Source: Glaciecola sp. (GTDB lineage: Bacteria; Pseudomonadota; Gammaproteobacteria; Enterobacterales; Alteromonadaceae). From it: a DNA stretch of 64,000 nt. The notes below the pieces were generated by a model, which was not told the DNA's origin, did no database searches, and was given only the letters and a program-made list of their open reading frames with translations. The translations under genes and the position numbers were made by a program. Below, in pieces: positions 28,354-39,991 of the stretch (positions are counted from its first letter, which is position 1; every line of letters starts with the position of its first letter). The stretch lies in assembly GCA_029246415.1 (NCBI GenBank), contig JAQWNF010000002.1, positions 1 to 64,000 on the forward strand, read 5' to 3'.

Positions 28354-29895
28354 TTACCATGATTGTGTATTTACAAACTTGGTTAAAGCATCGTTAAGCT
28401 GCTTTTCAATGTCGCCGTTATAGTTACCAGTCTCATTGATAGTCGCGACTAACTCAGCATGCTCAGCACCCATATATGAGTGTAAAGATGCTTCGAAATC
28501 TAGGACTTTATTCAATTCAACATTTTTCAAGAAACCTTTCTCAATCGCGAACAATGATAATGCCATATCAGCAACCGATAACGGTGCATATTGGTTTTGC
28601 TTCATTAGTTCGGTTGCGCGCTCACCATGCTCTAATTGAGCACGTGTTGCGTCATCAAGGTCAGATGCAAACTGCGAGAATGCCGCAAGTTCACGATACT
28701 GTGCTAGGGCTAGACGAATACCGCCACCTAGTTTCTTGATAATCTTAGTTTGCGCAGCACCACCAACACGTGATACTGAAATACCGGCGTTAACCGCTGG
28801 GCGAATACCCGCGTTGAACAAGTCAGTTTCTAGGAAGATCTGACCATCGGTAATCGAGATTACGTTAGTTGGTACGAATGCAGATACGTCACCTGCTTGC
28901 GTTTCGATGATAGGTAGAGCAGTTAATGAACCTGTTTTACCTTTAACTTCACCGTTTGTGTATTTTTCAACATAATCAGCGTTAACACGAGCAGCACGCT
29001 CAAGTAAACGTGAATGAAGATAGAATACGTCACCAGGGTATGCTTCACGACCAGGAGGACGTTTAAGAAGCAATGATACTTGACGATACGCTACAGCTTG
29101 CTTAGATAAGTCATCATATACGATTAACGCATCTTCACCGCGGTCACGGAAGTATTCACCCATAGTACAACCAGAGTAAGCTGATAAGTACTGCAATGCT
29201 GCAGACTCAGATGCTGATGCTGCCACTACGATAGTGTTAGCAAGGGCACCGTGCTCTTCTAGTTTGCGTACAACGTTAGCAATAGTAGAAGCTTTTTGGC
29301 CAATCGCTACGTATACGCATTTAATACCTGTATTTTTTTGGCTGATAATGGCATCGATTGCAAGTGCAGTTTTACCCGTCTGACGGTCACCGATGACTAG
29401 CTCACGCTGGCCACGACCGATTGGGATCATCGCATCAACAGACTTATAGCCTGTTTGTACTGGTTGATCAACTGACTGACGTTCGATAACACCTGGTGCG
29501 ATTTTTTCTACTGGCTCAAAACCAGCAGCGTCGATCGCGCCTTTACCATCAATTGGCTCACCTAGTGTGTTTACAACACGACCTAGTAGACCTGGGCCTA
29601 CTGGTACTTCTAAGATACGACCAGTTGATTGTACTTTATTACCTTCTTGAAGATCCTGGTATGGACCCATAACTACTGCACCAACAGAATCTCGTTCTAA
29701 GTTAAGTGCGATAGCGTAGCGGCCACCAGGAAGCTCGATCATTTCTCCTTGCATTACGTCGGCTAAGCCAGTAATGCGGATGATACCGTCGGTTACACCA
29801 ACAATGGTACCTTCGTTTCGAGCTTCACTTACTACTTCAAACTTCTCAATGCGTTGCTTGATCAGTTCTGCAATTTCAGTGGAATTAAGTTGCAT
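28354..29895 (-). CDS. atpA: ATP synthase F1 alpha subunit
   Basis: The regulatory nucleotide-binding subunit, 513 residues, the same length as in E. coli. Landmarks are Walker [17 protein letters not shown], the segment [20 protein letters not shown] and [20 protein letters not shown]. The start [19 protein letters not shown] is canonical. It is placed between atpH (13 bp upstream) and atpG (61 bp downstream). Confidence 0.97.
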   Translation of the reverse strand: MQLNSTEIAELIKQRIEKFEVVSEARNEGTIVGVTDGIIRITGLADVMQGEMIELPGGRYAIALNLERDSVGAVVMGPYQDLQEGNKVQSTGRILEVPVGPGLLGRVVNTLGEPIDGKGAIDAAGFEPVEKIAPGVIERQSVDQPVQTGYKSVDAMIPIGRGQRELVIGDRQTGKTALAIDAIISQKNTGIKCVYVAIGQKASTIANVVRKLEEHGALANTIVVAASASESAALQYLSAYSGCTMGEYFRDRGEDALIVYDDLSKQAVAYRQVSLLLKRPPGREAYPGDVFYLHSRLLERAARVNADYVEKYTNGEVKGKTGSLTALPIIETQAGDVSAFVPTNVISITDGQIFLETDLFNAGIRPAVNAGISVSRVGGAAQTKIIKKLGGGIRLALAQYRELAAFSQFASDLDDATRAQLEHGERATELMKQNQYAPLSVADMALSLFAIEKGFLKNVELNKVLDFEASLHSYMGAEHAELVATINETGNYNGDIEKQLNDALTKFVNTQSW

Positions 29896-29908
29896 GCTCT
29901 TATCCCCG

Positions 29909-30442
29909 TTATGCTTGTAACGCGTCTGCTAGACGGTTTAATTTAGTATGTATGGAACCATCGATAACTGTGTCACCGGCTTTGATTACTAAGCCAGCTA
30001 CAATTGCCTTGTCCACGTTACAAATCAGATTTACTTTGCGTGACAAACGTTTTTCTAGCGCTGCACCGATGCTGGTTTGTTGTGCTTTGGTAAGTTTGAT
30101 AGCAGATGTAACATCTACTTCAATTTCTTTATCAAAGTCAGCTTTATACTGATTAAACAACGTTGCCACATCAGGTAGTGCTGATAAGCGTTTGTTTTCT
30201 GCCAAAACCTTAATCAAGTTTTGCCCGTTTTCGTCGATTTGTTCACCGCAAACACCGATAAATATCTCAGCTAGCTTGTCAGCAGAGTAGGCACCTTTCA
30301 ACACTTGTTTGATTGATGCGTCCTGTGCAACAGCGCCAGCGAATACCAGCATTTCTTGCCATTGGGCGACGGTTTGTTTCTCGACCGCGAAATCAAAAGC
30401 CGCTTTGGCGTAAGGGCGAGCAACGGTAGTCAATTCAGACAT
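29909..30442 (-). CDS. atpH: ATP synthase F1 delta subunit
   Basis: A 177-residue peripheral-stalk subunit. The start [20 protein letters not shown] and the later [20 protein letters not shown] are the two conserved halves of the OSCP/delta family, ending [20 protein letters not shown]. It joins the b-subunit dimer to the top of F1. It lies 13 bp from both atpF and atpA. Confidence 0.95.
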   Translation of the reverse strand: MSELTTVARPYAKAAFDFAVEKQTVAQWQEMLVFAGAVAQDASIKQVLKGAYSADKLAEIFIGVCGEQIDENGQNLIKVLAENKRLSALPDVATLFNQYKADFDKEIEVDVTSAIKLTKAQQTSIGAALEKRLSRKVNLICNVDKAIVAGLVIKAGDTVIDGSIHTKLNRLADALQA

Positions 30443-30455
30443 GGCTCATTCTCCC

Positions 30456-30926
30456 TTATAGCTCGTCGACAAGTTTTGCAACAATGTCGGCTTGCGCATC
30501 TTTATCGATTTCACGTGCTAATATTTTTTCAGCACCCGCAATAGCTAAAGCAGATACTTGCTTACGCAAATCTTCTTTGGCACGATTACGTTCAGCGTCA
30601 ATCTCAGCATAACCCTGAGCAATGATTTTCTCACGCTCTGAATGGCCACGTTGCGTTTCTTCGTCAACTAAGACGTTTGCACGCTTTTTGGCTTGCTCGA
30701 TAATGTCCGCTGCTTGCGCTTTGGCTTCTTTAAGTTGTTCAGCAGCTTGTGCTTGAGCAACCGCTAGATCTTTTTCAGCTTGGTCAGAAGCTTCAAGCCC
30801 ATCGGCTATCATCTTTTGACGCTCTTCAATTGCGCCTAGTAGTGGTGGCCACACGAACTTCATGCAGAACCATACAAAAACAGCAAATGCGATTGCTTGA
30901 CCTATTAGAGTGGCGTTAATGTTCAC
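30456..30926 (-). CDS. atpF: ATP synthase Fo b subunit
   Basis: A 156-residue subunit, as in E. coli. One N-terminal membrane helix ([20 protein letters not shown]) is followed by a long charged, alanine-rich coiled coil (residues 30-150) that forms the peripheral stalk and ends [26 protein letters not shown]-type ribosome site stands before the ATG. It acts with the delta subunit to hold F1 against rotation. Confidence 0.95.
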   Translation of the reverse strand: MNINATLIGQAIAFAVFVWFCMKFVWPPLLGAIEERQKMIADGLEASDQAEKDLAVAQAQAAEQLKEAKAQAADIIEQAKKRANVLVDEETQRGHSEREKIIAQGYAEIDAERNRAKEDLRKQVSALAIAGAEKILAREIDKDAQADIVAKLVDEL

Positions 30927-30974
30927 GTCGACTCCTCCTATTTAATGTTCGCTAAACTTTCGGGTTTAATAAAA

Positions 30975-31226
<252 letters not shown>

Positions 31227-31251
31227 TTAAAGTTAAAGTTAAAAAAAACTA

Positions 31252-32498
<1,247 letters not shown>

Positions 32499-32541
32499 TA
32501 CTCTAACTCTCTTACTTTATATCCTAACTTTAGCGGATGGA

Positions 32542-32569
32542 AGTATACTGAGACTGTGGATTATTTCAA
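32542..32569 (-). promoter_or_regulatory. Promoter of the ATP synthase operon
   Basis: On the minus strand TTGAAA (32564-32569) and TATACT (32542-32547) are separated by 16 bp, about 44 bp upstream of the atpI start. The spacer contains TAATCCACA, one mismatch from a DnaA box. No other element was recognised in 32499-32720. Confidence 0.6.
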
Positions 32570-32720
32570 CTAATAAAGATCAATGATAATTATGATGCTG
32601 TGCATACATTCTAATGATAATACACTGTAATTAGGTGCTCTAGCCCTTTAAATCCCTAGATAGCGATAAAGTAGTAGATCCAAAGTCGTAAACATTTCCG
32701 ACCAAACTAATGTGTTTTTC

Positions 32721-33608
32721 TTACTTGAAAAAGCCTAAGATGCCGTCTAATTGATCTAAATCCGCAAAATCGATGACGACTTTACCTTTGCCTTGTTTAT
32801 TAGCATTGATTTTTACCTGAGCACCAATTTTTTCGGCTAAATCAGTTTGCAGTTGTGCCACATCAGGATCAACTTTTTTGGGTGGGACTTGTGTCGGTGG
32901 ATTTAGTAATTTGCGTACATAGTTTTCAGTTTCACGAACACTTAGCCCTTTGCCAGCTACATGTTTACCCGCTTCAACTTGCATATCATCTGATAACGCA
33001 AGTAATGTTCGAGCATGACCCATTTCAATATCACCATACTCAAGCAGTTTTTTAACTTCGTCCGTCAATGAATTTAAGCGTAACAAATTTGTCACTGTTG
33101 TACGTGATTTGCCCACTGCTTGTGCTACTTCTTGATGGGTTAATTCAAATTCTTTCATCAGGCGATCAAGTGCTTGTGCTTCTTCCATCGCGTTGAGATC
33201 TTCGCGTTGAATATTCTCAATTAACGCAATGGCAACAGCTGCTTCATCTGGCACTTCTTTGATTAAACAAGGTACTTCATGTAATTTTGCCATTTGAGAT
33301 GCACGCCATCGACGTTCACCCGCAATAATTTCGTACTTGTTTTCACCTATACTGCGAACTACTATTGGTTGAATAATACCTTGGGCTTGAATTGACGTTG
33401 ATAATTCTTCAAGGGCTTCAGGTGACATATCTTTTCGCGGTTGATATTTACCCGGTTGTAAAAATTCAATTGGAATATGACGTAATGTGCCGTCAAGGGA
33501 AACTGAACTTGGCTGACCATCAGAAGTAACTTCATCAGGGGCAGTAGCGCGCGAAGAGGTTAACAACGCATCTAATCCTCTACCTAACCCTTTACTTTTT
33601 CCAGCCAT
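32721..33608 (-). CDS. parB: Chromosome partitioning protein ParB
   Basis: A 295-residue ParB/Spo0J. The N-terminal CTP-binding domain carries IIAGERRWRASQMAKLHEVP and the arginine-rich block IALIENIQREDLNAMEEAQA. The helix-turn-helix is LTHQEVAQAVGKSRTTVTNL, and the C-terminal dimerisation segment ends ADLDQLDGILGFF. It loads at parS and spreads as a CTP-dependent clamp. Two parS sites are present in recF within the same window. It follows parA by 13 bp. Confidence 0.96.
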   Translation of the reverse strand: MAGKSKGLGRGLDALLTSSRATAPDEVTSDGQPSSVSLDGTLRHIPIEFLQPGKYQPRKDMSPEALEELSTSIQAQGIIQPIVVRSIGENKYEIIAGERRWRASQMAKLHEVPCLIKEVPDEAAVAIALIENIQREDLNAMEEAQALDRLMKEFELTHQEVAQAVGKSRTTVTNLLRLNSLTDEVKKLLEYGDIEMGHARTLLALSDDMQVEAGKHVAGKGLSVRETENYVRKLLNPPTQVPPKKVDPDVAQLQTDLAEKIGAQVKINANKQGKGKVVIDFADLDQLDGILGFFK

Positions 33609-33621
33609 TTTATGTTAATTC

Positions 33622-34410
33622 CTATGCAATTTTTTGTGTAGCGACAGTATCTTTTCGACGAAGAATTTCTCCAGCTAATGCTAGATAAGCTTTGGCACCG
33701 GTTGAAGATTTATCATAATACATCGCAGGTGTGCCATAACTTGGTGCTTCTGCTAAACGAACGTTGCGTGGGATCACCGTGCGATATACTAATTTTCCAA
33801 AATGTCGTTTTAGTTGTTCTGAGACATCATTGGCTAATCGATTGCGCGGATCGTACATGGTTCTCAAAATTCCTTCAATGCATAAATCTTTGTTTACCAC
33901 TGACGCTAACTTTTCAATTGTGCCCATTAATTCAGTTAAGCCTTCCAACGCATAATACTCACATTGCATAGGAACGATCACCGAATCAGCAGCGGCTAAC
34001 GCATTCACTGTCAATTGTGACAGCGAAGGCGGGCAATCAATAAAAATAAAATCATAATCATCACGAACCGAATCAAGTGCATTGCGCAAGCGAACTTCTC
34101 GAGCATACAGTTCCATTAATTTAACTTCGGCCGCGGTATTATCAGAATTGCCCGCAATCAAATGATATTTCCCACTGGTTTCTGTGATAATCACTTCTTT
34201 GGCAGGTTTATCTTCAATCAATAATTCATAACACGTATTTTCTACATCGTGTTTTGACACGCCACTGGCGGTCGTTGCATTTCCTTGCGGGTCAAGATCA
34301 ATCAATAAAACCCGACGTTTAGTTGCAGCCATTGATGCCGCGACATTCACTGTCGATGTGGTTTTACCTACTCCACCTTTTTGATTCGCTATTGCAATAA
34401 TTTTAGCCAC
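33622..34410 (-). CDS. parA: Chromosome partitioning ATPase ParA (Soj)
   Basis: A 262-residue ParA/MinD-type ATPase. The deviant Walker A is KGGVGKTTSTVNVAASM, switch I is LLIDLDPQGNATTASGV, and the Walker B-like segment is DFIFIDCPPSLSQLTVNALA. ATP-bound dimers coat the nucleoid and pull ParB-parS complexes. It lies between rsmG (21 bp) and parB (13 bp), the standard mnmG-rsmG-parA-parB order of origin-proximal operons. Confidence 0.96.
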   Translation of the reverse strand: MAKIIAIANQKGGVGKTTSTVNVAASMAATKRRVLLIDLDPQGNATTASGVSKHDVENTCYELLIEDKPAKEVIITETSGKYHLIAGNSDNTAAEVKLMELYAREVRLRNALDSVRDDYDFIFIDCPPSLSQLTVNALAAADSVIVPMQCEYYALEGLTELMGTIEKLASVVNKDLCIEGILRTMYDPRNRLANDVSEQLKRHFGKLVYRTVIPRNVRLAEAPSYGTPAMYYDKSSTGAKAYLALAGEILRRKDTVATQKIA

Positions 34411-34431
34411 GCGGCATTCTCTTTTATCTGA

Positions 34432-35094
34432 TTAAACAGTTGATTTAATTCTGATCAAGTGACGATCACCAATCAGTTGCGGTACATGAAGTTGTACGGA
34501 TTCAGTGAGTACATAACCAGCCGGCATATCGGTCAATTCGTTTTCTGGGTATTGCCCTTTTAACGCTAAAAACTCACCGTTAGTATTTACCAAATGACCG
34601 CACCAGTGCAACATATCTTTTATACTTGCAAATGCACGCGATATCACACCGTCGAAACCATGCGGGTCCGTGTATTCTTCTACCCGTGATTGCACTGGCA
34701 AAATATTACTCAATTTTAACCCATATGCAACTTGTTGCATAAATCTTACGCGTTTTCCTAATGAATCTAACAACACAAATTCGTAATCAGGATGCATAAT
34801 AGCCAATGGAATACCGGGTAATCCAGGTCCGGTACCCACATCGATAAAGCGTTTTCCTTTCAGGAGCGGCGCGACCACTATAGAATCTAAAATATGCTTA
34901 ACCAACATATCATCAATCTGACGAATAGAGGTCAAGTTATACGCTTTGTTCCACTTGTGCATCATCTCGATGTACATCACCAATTGCTGTTGCTGCAAAT
35001 CTGACACATCCAAATCGGTTTTACTGATCAAAAATTGTAATTTTTGTACCAATTGTTGGTCGTTTGCTTGTAATACTTGTGACTGTTGAGTCAT
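34432..35094 (-). CDS. rsmG: 16S rRNA G527 N7-methyltransferase RsmG
   Basis: A 220-residue S-adenosylmethionine-dependent methyltransferase (GidB). The cofactor motif is [20 protein letters not shown], and the N-terminal [19 protein letters not shown] is typical. It methylates N7 of G527 in 16S rRNA; loss causes low-level streptomycin resistance in other bacteria. It starts 29 bp after mnmG. Confidence 0.96.
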   Translation of the reverse strand: MTQQSQVLQANDQQLVQKLQFLISKTDLDVSDLQQQQLVMYIEMMHKWNKAYNLTSIRQIDDMLVKHILDSIVVAPLLKGKRFIDVGTGPGLPGIPLAIMHPDYEFVLLDSLGKRVRFMQQVAYGLKLSNILPVQSRVEEYTDPHGFDGVISRAFASIKDMLHWCGHLVNTNGEFLALKGQYPENELTDMPAGYVLTESVQLHVPQLIGDRHLIRIKSTV

Positions 35095-35123
35095 TTACTG
35101 CGCCTTATTTTTTTTGCAAAAAT

Positions 35124-37013
35124 CTATGCAGACTTACGCAGCATGTTATGTTTTTTCAAATATACCAATAGCAATGAAATCGCTGCAGGCGTGATCCCTG
35201 AAATACGTGAAGCTTTACCTAATGTTTCTGGACGAGCATCGGTTAATTTTGCCACCACTTCATTGGATAATCCTGAAATTTGCGAATAATCAAATTCTGG
35301 TGGTAACAAAGTCATTTCATGACGTTGGGTTTTAGCTATTTCTTCTTTTTGGCGTTCAATGTAACCGGCATACTTAATTTGTATTTCAACTTGTTCGGCC
35401 GCTTGCATGTGCGTTAAGCCTGGACCTAAACTTTCTATTTCCATTAATTTGGCATAAGTCATTTCTGGTCTGCGGATCATTTCTTCCAGTGAATGTTCAC
35501 GGTTAATTGCATTTTTTAACATTGGATTTAACACAGGCACCGCTTCGTGGTTAGGATGGATCCATTGACCTTTCAAGCGCTGTCTTTCTAATTCAATTAA
35601 TTCTAATTTTTCGTTAAATGCAGCCCAACGCGCATCATCTACTAATCCAATTTCACGACCTAACGGCGTTAAACGCATATCTGCGTTGTCTTCACGTAGC
35701 AATAATCGATATTCTGCGCGAGATGTGAACATGCGATACGGTTCTTTGGTACCCATAGTTGCTAAATCATCAATCAACACGCCGATGTATGCTTGATCTC
35801 TACGTAAACTGATCGCTTCTTTATCTTGAGTTTGTAATGCAGCATTAGCACCGGCAATTAATCCTTGTGCACCAGCTTCTTCATAACCAGTAGTACCATT
35901 GATTTGCCCAGCAAAAAATAATCCACCAATAAACTTGGTTTCTAAGGATTGTTTTAAGTCTCTCGGATCAAAAAAGTCATATTCAATCGCATATCCAGGA
36001 CGAATGATGTGAGCACTTTCAAATCCTTTAATGGAACGTACCAAATCAAACTGTACATCAAATGGCAATGACGTTGAAATACCATTGGGATAGATTTCTA
36101 TTGAGTTTAACCCTTCAGGCTCAACAAATATTTGATGCGAGTCTTTATCGGCAAAACGATTAATTTTATCTTCAATACTTGGGCAATAACGTGGCCCAAT
36201 GCCTTCAATGACTCCGGTGTACATGGGTGAACGGTCTAATCCACCACGAATTATCTCATGTGTACGTTCATTGGTATGTGTGATGTAGCATGGAATTTGT
36301 CGAGGATGTTGAGCGACATTGCCCATGAATGAAAATACTGGCAAAGGTGTATCACCTGGTTGCGGTTGCATCACATCATAATTTAACGTTCGGGCATCTA
36401 AACGGGCAGGGGTGCCTGTTTTTAAACGATCAACTCTAAATGGTAATGCGCGTAAGCGCTCAGCGAGTGCTATTGATGGTGGATCGCCGGCTCTGCCACC
36501 TTTATAATTCTCTAATCCTATGTGAATTGTACCACCGAGGAAAGTACCCACTGTGATGACGACAGTTTTTGCTTTAAATTTTAAACCCATTTGTGTTACC
36601 ACACCAGTAACACGGTCTTGTTCAACGATAATATCATCACAAGATTGTTGGAAAATGGTCAAGTTTTCTTGATGCTCAAGCATATTTCGTACGGCATTTC
36701 GATATAAGCTTCGATCAGCTTGTGCGCGCGTAGCGCGCACCGCGGGGCCTTTCGACGCATTCAGCGTTCGAAATTGGATCCCAGCTAAATCAATAGCATG
36801 TGCCATAGCACCACCAAGTGCATCTATTTCTTTGACTAAATGTCCTTTTCCAATCCCACCAATGGCAGGATTACAAGACATTTGTCCTAACGTATCCATG
36901 TTATGCGTTAACAATAACGTTTGCGCACCCATGCGGGCAGCAGCAAGCGCAGCTTCGGTGCCGGCATGACCACCACCTACTACAATGACATCGTATGCTT
37001 TTTCGTAAAACAT
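35124..37013 (-). CDS. mnmG: tRNA uridine 5-carboxymethylaminomethyl modification enzyme MnmG
   Basis: A 629-residue FAD-dependent enzyme (GidA). The dinucleotide-binding motif is [19 protein letters not shown], followed by [20 protein letters not shown] and [13 protein letters not shown], with the C-terminal helical domain ending [17 protein letters not shown]. With MnmE it installs the cmnm5 group at U34 of several tRNAs. It is transcribed away from the presumed oriC, exactly as gidA in E. coli. Confidence 0.97.
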   Translation of the reverse strand: MFYEKAYDVIVVGGGHAGTEAALAAARMGAQTLLLTHNMDTLGQMSCNPAIGGIGKGHLVKEIDALGGAMAHAIDLAGIQFRTLNASKGPAVRATRAQADRSLYRNAVRNMLEHQENLTIFQQSCDDIIVEQDRVTGVVTQMGLKFKAKTVVITVGTFLGGTIHIGLENYKGGRAGDPPSIALAERLRALPFRVDRLKTGTPARLDARTLNYDVMQPQPGDTPLPVFSFMGNVAQHPRQIPCYITHTNERTHEIIRGGLDRSPMYTGVIEGIGPRYCPSIEDKINRFADKDSHQIFVEPEGLNSIEIYPNGISTSLPFDVQFDLVRSIKGFESAHIIRPGYAIEYDFFDPRDLKQSLETKFIGGLFFAGQINGTTGYEEAGAQGLIAGANAALQTQDKEAISLRRDQAYIGVLIDDLATMGTKEPYRMFTSRAEYRLLLREDNADMRLTPLGREIGLVDDARWAAFNEKLELIELERQRLKGQWIHPNHEAVPVLNPMLKNAINREHSLEEMIRRPEMTYAKLMEIESLGPGLTHMQAAEQVEIQIKYAGYIERQKEEIAKTQRHEMTLLPPEFDYSQISGLSNEVVAKLTDARPETLGKASRISGITPAAISLLLVYLKKHNMLRKSA

Positions 37014-37039
37014 GTAACTTGACCTATAAAATTTGACGT

Positions 37040-37390
37040 TTGCATTTTAGCTGATTTGCTAGAAAGTTAACAATGCTTTGTGAAAAGCATCTCCTCTAAT
37101 ATATATAAGCTTTTAAATAGAGTATAGATTATTACTATTATTATTAAGGGTGGTGTTTTCTGTGTGTAAGGCATTTTTTTCTATATAAATTATAAACTTA
37201 CAGCGATCATAACTGTCCTTAAGCAGCGTTTGTAAGTGCGTATAGCTTGTGTATAACATGCCTAGTTATCCACAAGGCATATTTGAAGAAAAGTTATGAT
37301 CTTAATATACAGTAGTTGAACTCAAGTTATTTGTGTAGTTATCCACATATATGTATATGCTTTGATCAACTTGTGGGTAAATATGTATAT
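37040..37390. other. oriC: Probable chromosomal origin, oriC
   Basis: An AT-rich non-coding stretch upstream of mnmG. DnaA boxes: two perfect TTATCCACA on the plus strand (37266-37274 and 37339-37347), one TTATACACA on the minus strand (37248-37256), and weaker TTACCCACA (37372-37380) and TTACACACA (37161-37169), both minus. Three GATC sites lie at 37205, 37299 and 37364. The run of A/T at 37085-37200, with little G or C, would be the unwinding element. Position beside mnmG agrees with E. coli and Vibrio; a second DnaA-box group before dnaA is the main alternative. Confidence 0.65.
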
Positions 37391-38311
37391 CTACATTAAG
37401 TTATTGATATTATTGTTTTTTCGTATTTTAACACTACCACCTGATGTGTGTAATATTAGTTTTGGACCACCACCATTAATTTTGCCCTCAATTTTGCGTT
37501 TACTGATCTCACCATTGACTAAAAAATCAGATGATACTCGACCACCAGAAGTACTAGCCTTTAGATCTACTCGGATTTGAGCAGGTAAAGTGGCCTCAAT
37601 ACTGCCTCCAGACGTTTTTAATTCTGTATTCTGAGTAATTTGTTGTGCAAACGTGGCTTTAATACTCCCTCCTGAGGTTTTAGCGCTCAGTTCACCCTGA
37701 ACTTCACCTACTTTAATGCTGCCTCCAGAAGTATATAGCAGGACGTTACCATTGATATTACCTGCCTTAATGGTGCCACCGGATGTTTTTGCTTGTACGT
37801 CGCCGCTGATATTACCGAGGTCAATGCTGCCACCAGATGTGTGTATATCGACATTTCCGATTAAATCTTCTATACGTAAACTGCCACCAGCGGTGCTCAG
37901 TTGCACATTATATTTACTTGGCACTGTTATATTGAAACTAACGCGCAATTGTTTGCTCCAGCGCCAGTTGTTATTTTTGTTATAGCGATCACCGATAATT
38001 TGTAGATTTCCATTTTTAGGAATAAATTCAACACTAAAATCATCTTGATCTTGTCCATCTATTTCAACTTTTACCAAAATAGTAGGATTATTATGAGTAG
38101 TTACGTTAATTTTTCCGGCATCAGTTTTGACTTGTAAACCGCCACCAGGCGAAGCTGAAAAGCTTTCTTGTAACGTTTTTGCATGAATAGAGAAGCTAAT
38201 CGTTGCCGAAATAAAGATAAATAGGGTGAGTGTTAGAGTGAGCGGTAGGTTAAACAGCTGGTTAACAAAGGCTGGAGTAGTAGCCCATTGCTTGCGTTGA
38301 AGTAGTTTCAT
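37391..38311 (-). CDS. Exported DUF4097 beta-repeat protein
   Basis: A 306-residue protein with an N-terminal hydrophobic signal region (LPLTLTLTLFIFISATISFS), followed by a right-handed beta-helix-like region. Copies of the short unit TSGGSI recur about every 18-22 residues (for example SGGSIDLGNISGDVQAKTSG), the DUF4097 pattern. The function is unknown; related proteins occur beside membrane-stress and LiaI-type genes. The stop codon sits at the edge of the oriC candidate, so its transcript would run into the origin. It separates oriC from the rest of the mioC side. Confidence 0.78.
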   Translation of the reverse strand: MKLLQRKQWATTPAFVNQLFNLPLTLTLTLFIFISATISFSIHAKTLQESFSASPGGGLQVKTDAGKINVTTHNNPTILVKVEIDGQDQDDFSVEFIPKNGNLQIIGDRYNKNNNWRWSKQLRVSFNITVPSKYNVQLSTAGGSLRIEDLIGNVDIHTSGGSIDLGNISGDVQAKTSGGTIKAGNINGNVLLYTSGGSIKVGEVQGELSAKTSGGSIKATFAQQITQNTELKTSGGSIEATLPAQIRVDLKASTSGGRVSSDFLVNGEISKRKIEGKINGGGPKLILHTSGGSVKIRKNNNINNLM

Positions 38312-38408
38312 AATGACTATCCTGTTGTATTGATTGATTTTGTATCAGTCTTAACAGTGTAGTCGCAAGCAATGGGTAAAAGGTTGTAAAAAGCGTAAGC
38401 AAATATGT

Positions 38409-39890
38409 TTATTTTATACTTTCATCTTTAATATCAATAGTTTGTAAAACTACATTATTGTTAATAGTAACAATGCTAGCAGTATGATTATGGGTATCTA
38501 CATGTAAACAAATCACATCTTCAGCTAATTGCCACTGCAAGCTAAGTACCTTTTCATCAAGTGTAATGGTAAATTCACCATTAAATGCTGGATGGCTATT
38601 ACGTAATTGTATCAAGGTTTTCATTGCAGCAAAAAATGGTGTAGCCAATGCATTTTGCAAAATGGTTTCATCTAAGTAAGGTCTATTAATATCACGACCT
38701 ACTTGTGATTTGGCTAACAAAGGCATGTCATTGTTTAGGCCTAACACCCCTGTATAATAGACTTGAGGGATCCCAGGCGCAAAAAATTGAATTGCTCTTG
38801 CCAACAAATAATCTTGTTTGTTATTCCCTAATGCATCGAGATACGTGCAGTTAACCTGGTATAAATCGACGTTACTTGCCGCAGCGCCTGTAGCTTTTCT
38901 GCTTTCATCTTGTGAATTACGGTGAATTGATTCGACTAAGTTATCTATTTGTTCATGCGTTAACAAGCCTGGCTTATCGCCTTCAGGTCCTATATCAACA
39001 ATACCAATACCATCGTGTGTGTCTAATACTGTGACACAATTACGTGGTGCGATACTCAACCAATCATACAATGCTTGAGGATCGTTGTTAAACAAAGTGT
39101 GCAGTACCAAAGGCGGTAATGCAAAATCATAAACAGCTTCGCAACGTTTGGCTATTTCTATTTGAGTTTTGTAATACGAGTGTATTTCTACTAAACAATT
39201 CATACCACGAGAGTTAGCCTTAGCTGATAGTGCATTGATAAAATCAAATGTATCATCCAGCATAAAGCAATTAGTCCCGGCTTTTTTAATTGCATATCCA
39301 GCTGCATCAAGGCGTATTAGTTTGATATTGTTTTGTTCAAATGTATCTAGAATACGGTCTAAGTAGGCTTGGCCTTGTTCACCAGTAACATCGATATCAA
39401 TTTGATTGGAAGTAAAAGTCGTCCACACATTCATTACTTCGCCTGTGGCACAGGTCATAGGAGTAAAACAAGGAGTAGGGCGCGGGCGGTAAATTTTATC
39501 TATATCTGCCTGTGACGCCTCATTGCCAAATACTTTTTCTTTGGTCATGATCAAGTCAAAATAGGGAGATTGTGAACCTTTTGCTAATACATCTTGGAAA
39601 ACTAAAGATTGCGCAGACACATGGTTGACGATCAAATCTGCCATAATATCGTGAGTAGCCCCAATAGAAGCAATGTCTGCCCAAGTACCAATACGTGCAT
39701 CAACTTCAGTATGGTCGATGGGATCAAATCCAGCATCTTCGCCATCAATTGGGTTGAAAAAAGGTAATAGGTGAACGCCACCAAACAGACCTGCAAATTC
39801 GTTTGTAAGCAGTGTATCGAGTTTATCCAATCCGCCATTAGCAAGGCGATCTACATAGGTGATAAGTTGAACTTTATTTTTTAGTGACAT
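38409..39890 (-). CDS. gtfA: Sucrose phosphorylase
   Basis: A 493-residue glycoside hydrolase family 13 enzyme of the sucrose phosphorylase type. The N-terminus has VQLITYVDRLANGGLDKLDT and GVHLLPFFNPIDGEDAGFDP. The catalytic nucleophile aspartate is in LIRLDAAGYAIKK, the acid/base glutamate in NCLVEIHSYYK, and the transition-state aspartate in VLDTHDGIG. It converts sucrose and phosphate to glucose 1-phosphate and fructose, saving one ATP. It is divergent from a fructokinase that would take the fructose. No sucrose transporter or repressor gene is in the window. Confidence 0.93.
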   Translation of the reverse strand: MSLKNKVQLITYVDRLANGGLDKLDTLLTNEFAGLFGGVHLLPFFNPIDGEDAGFDPIDHTEVDARIGTWADIASIGATHDIMADLIVNHVSAQSLVFQDVLAKGSQSPYFDLIMTKEKVFGNEASQADIDKIYRPRPTPCFTPMTCATGEVMNVWTTFTSNQIDIDVTGEQGQAYLDRILDTFEQNNIKLIRLDAAGYAIKKAGTNCFMLDDTFDFINALSAKANSRGMNCLVEIHSYYKTQIEIAKRCEAVYDFALPPLVLHTLFNNDPQALYDWLSIAPRNCVTVLDTHDGIGIVDIGPEGDKPGLLTHEQIDNLVESIHRNSQDESRKATGAAASNVDLYQVNCTYLDALGNNKQDYLLARAIQFFAPGIPQVYYTGVLGLNNDMPLLAKSQVGRDINRPYLDETILQNALATPFFAAMKTLIQLRNSHPAFNGEFTITLDEKVLSLQWQLAEDVICLHVDTHNHTASIVTINNNVVLQTIDIKDESIK

Positions 39891-39905
39891 TTTGTAACCT
39901 TTAAT

Positions 39906-39934
39906 TTGATACTTAATCGATTAAGCTATATGAT
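39906..39934 (+). promoter_or_regulatory. Fructokinase promoter with LacI-type operator
   Basis: TTGATA (39906-39911) and TATGAT (39929-39934) are 17 bp apart on the plus strand. The perfect 14-bp palindrome CTTAATCGATTAAG (39912-39925) fills the spacer. A CG-centred palindrome of this kind is typical of LacI/GalR-family operators, so repression in the absence of sugar is inferred for the divergent pair. The regulator is not encoded in the window. Confidence 0.6.
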
Positions 39935-39991
39935 ATAGTTTACATCGTATTTACATAAATACAATACAAAAATTTTAAATAGGAGCGTTAC

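Noticed and set aside
32548-32556. DnaA-like box TAATCCACA in the atp promoter spacer
   Set aside because: A single one-mismatch 9-mer in the window is expected by chance. It is noted with the promoter but not called as a regulatory site.
37391-38311. TSGGSI repeats read as a DNA repeat array or CRISPR
   Set aside because: The repetition is at protein level with varied codons and spacing; there are no constant DNA repeats with unique spacers.
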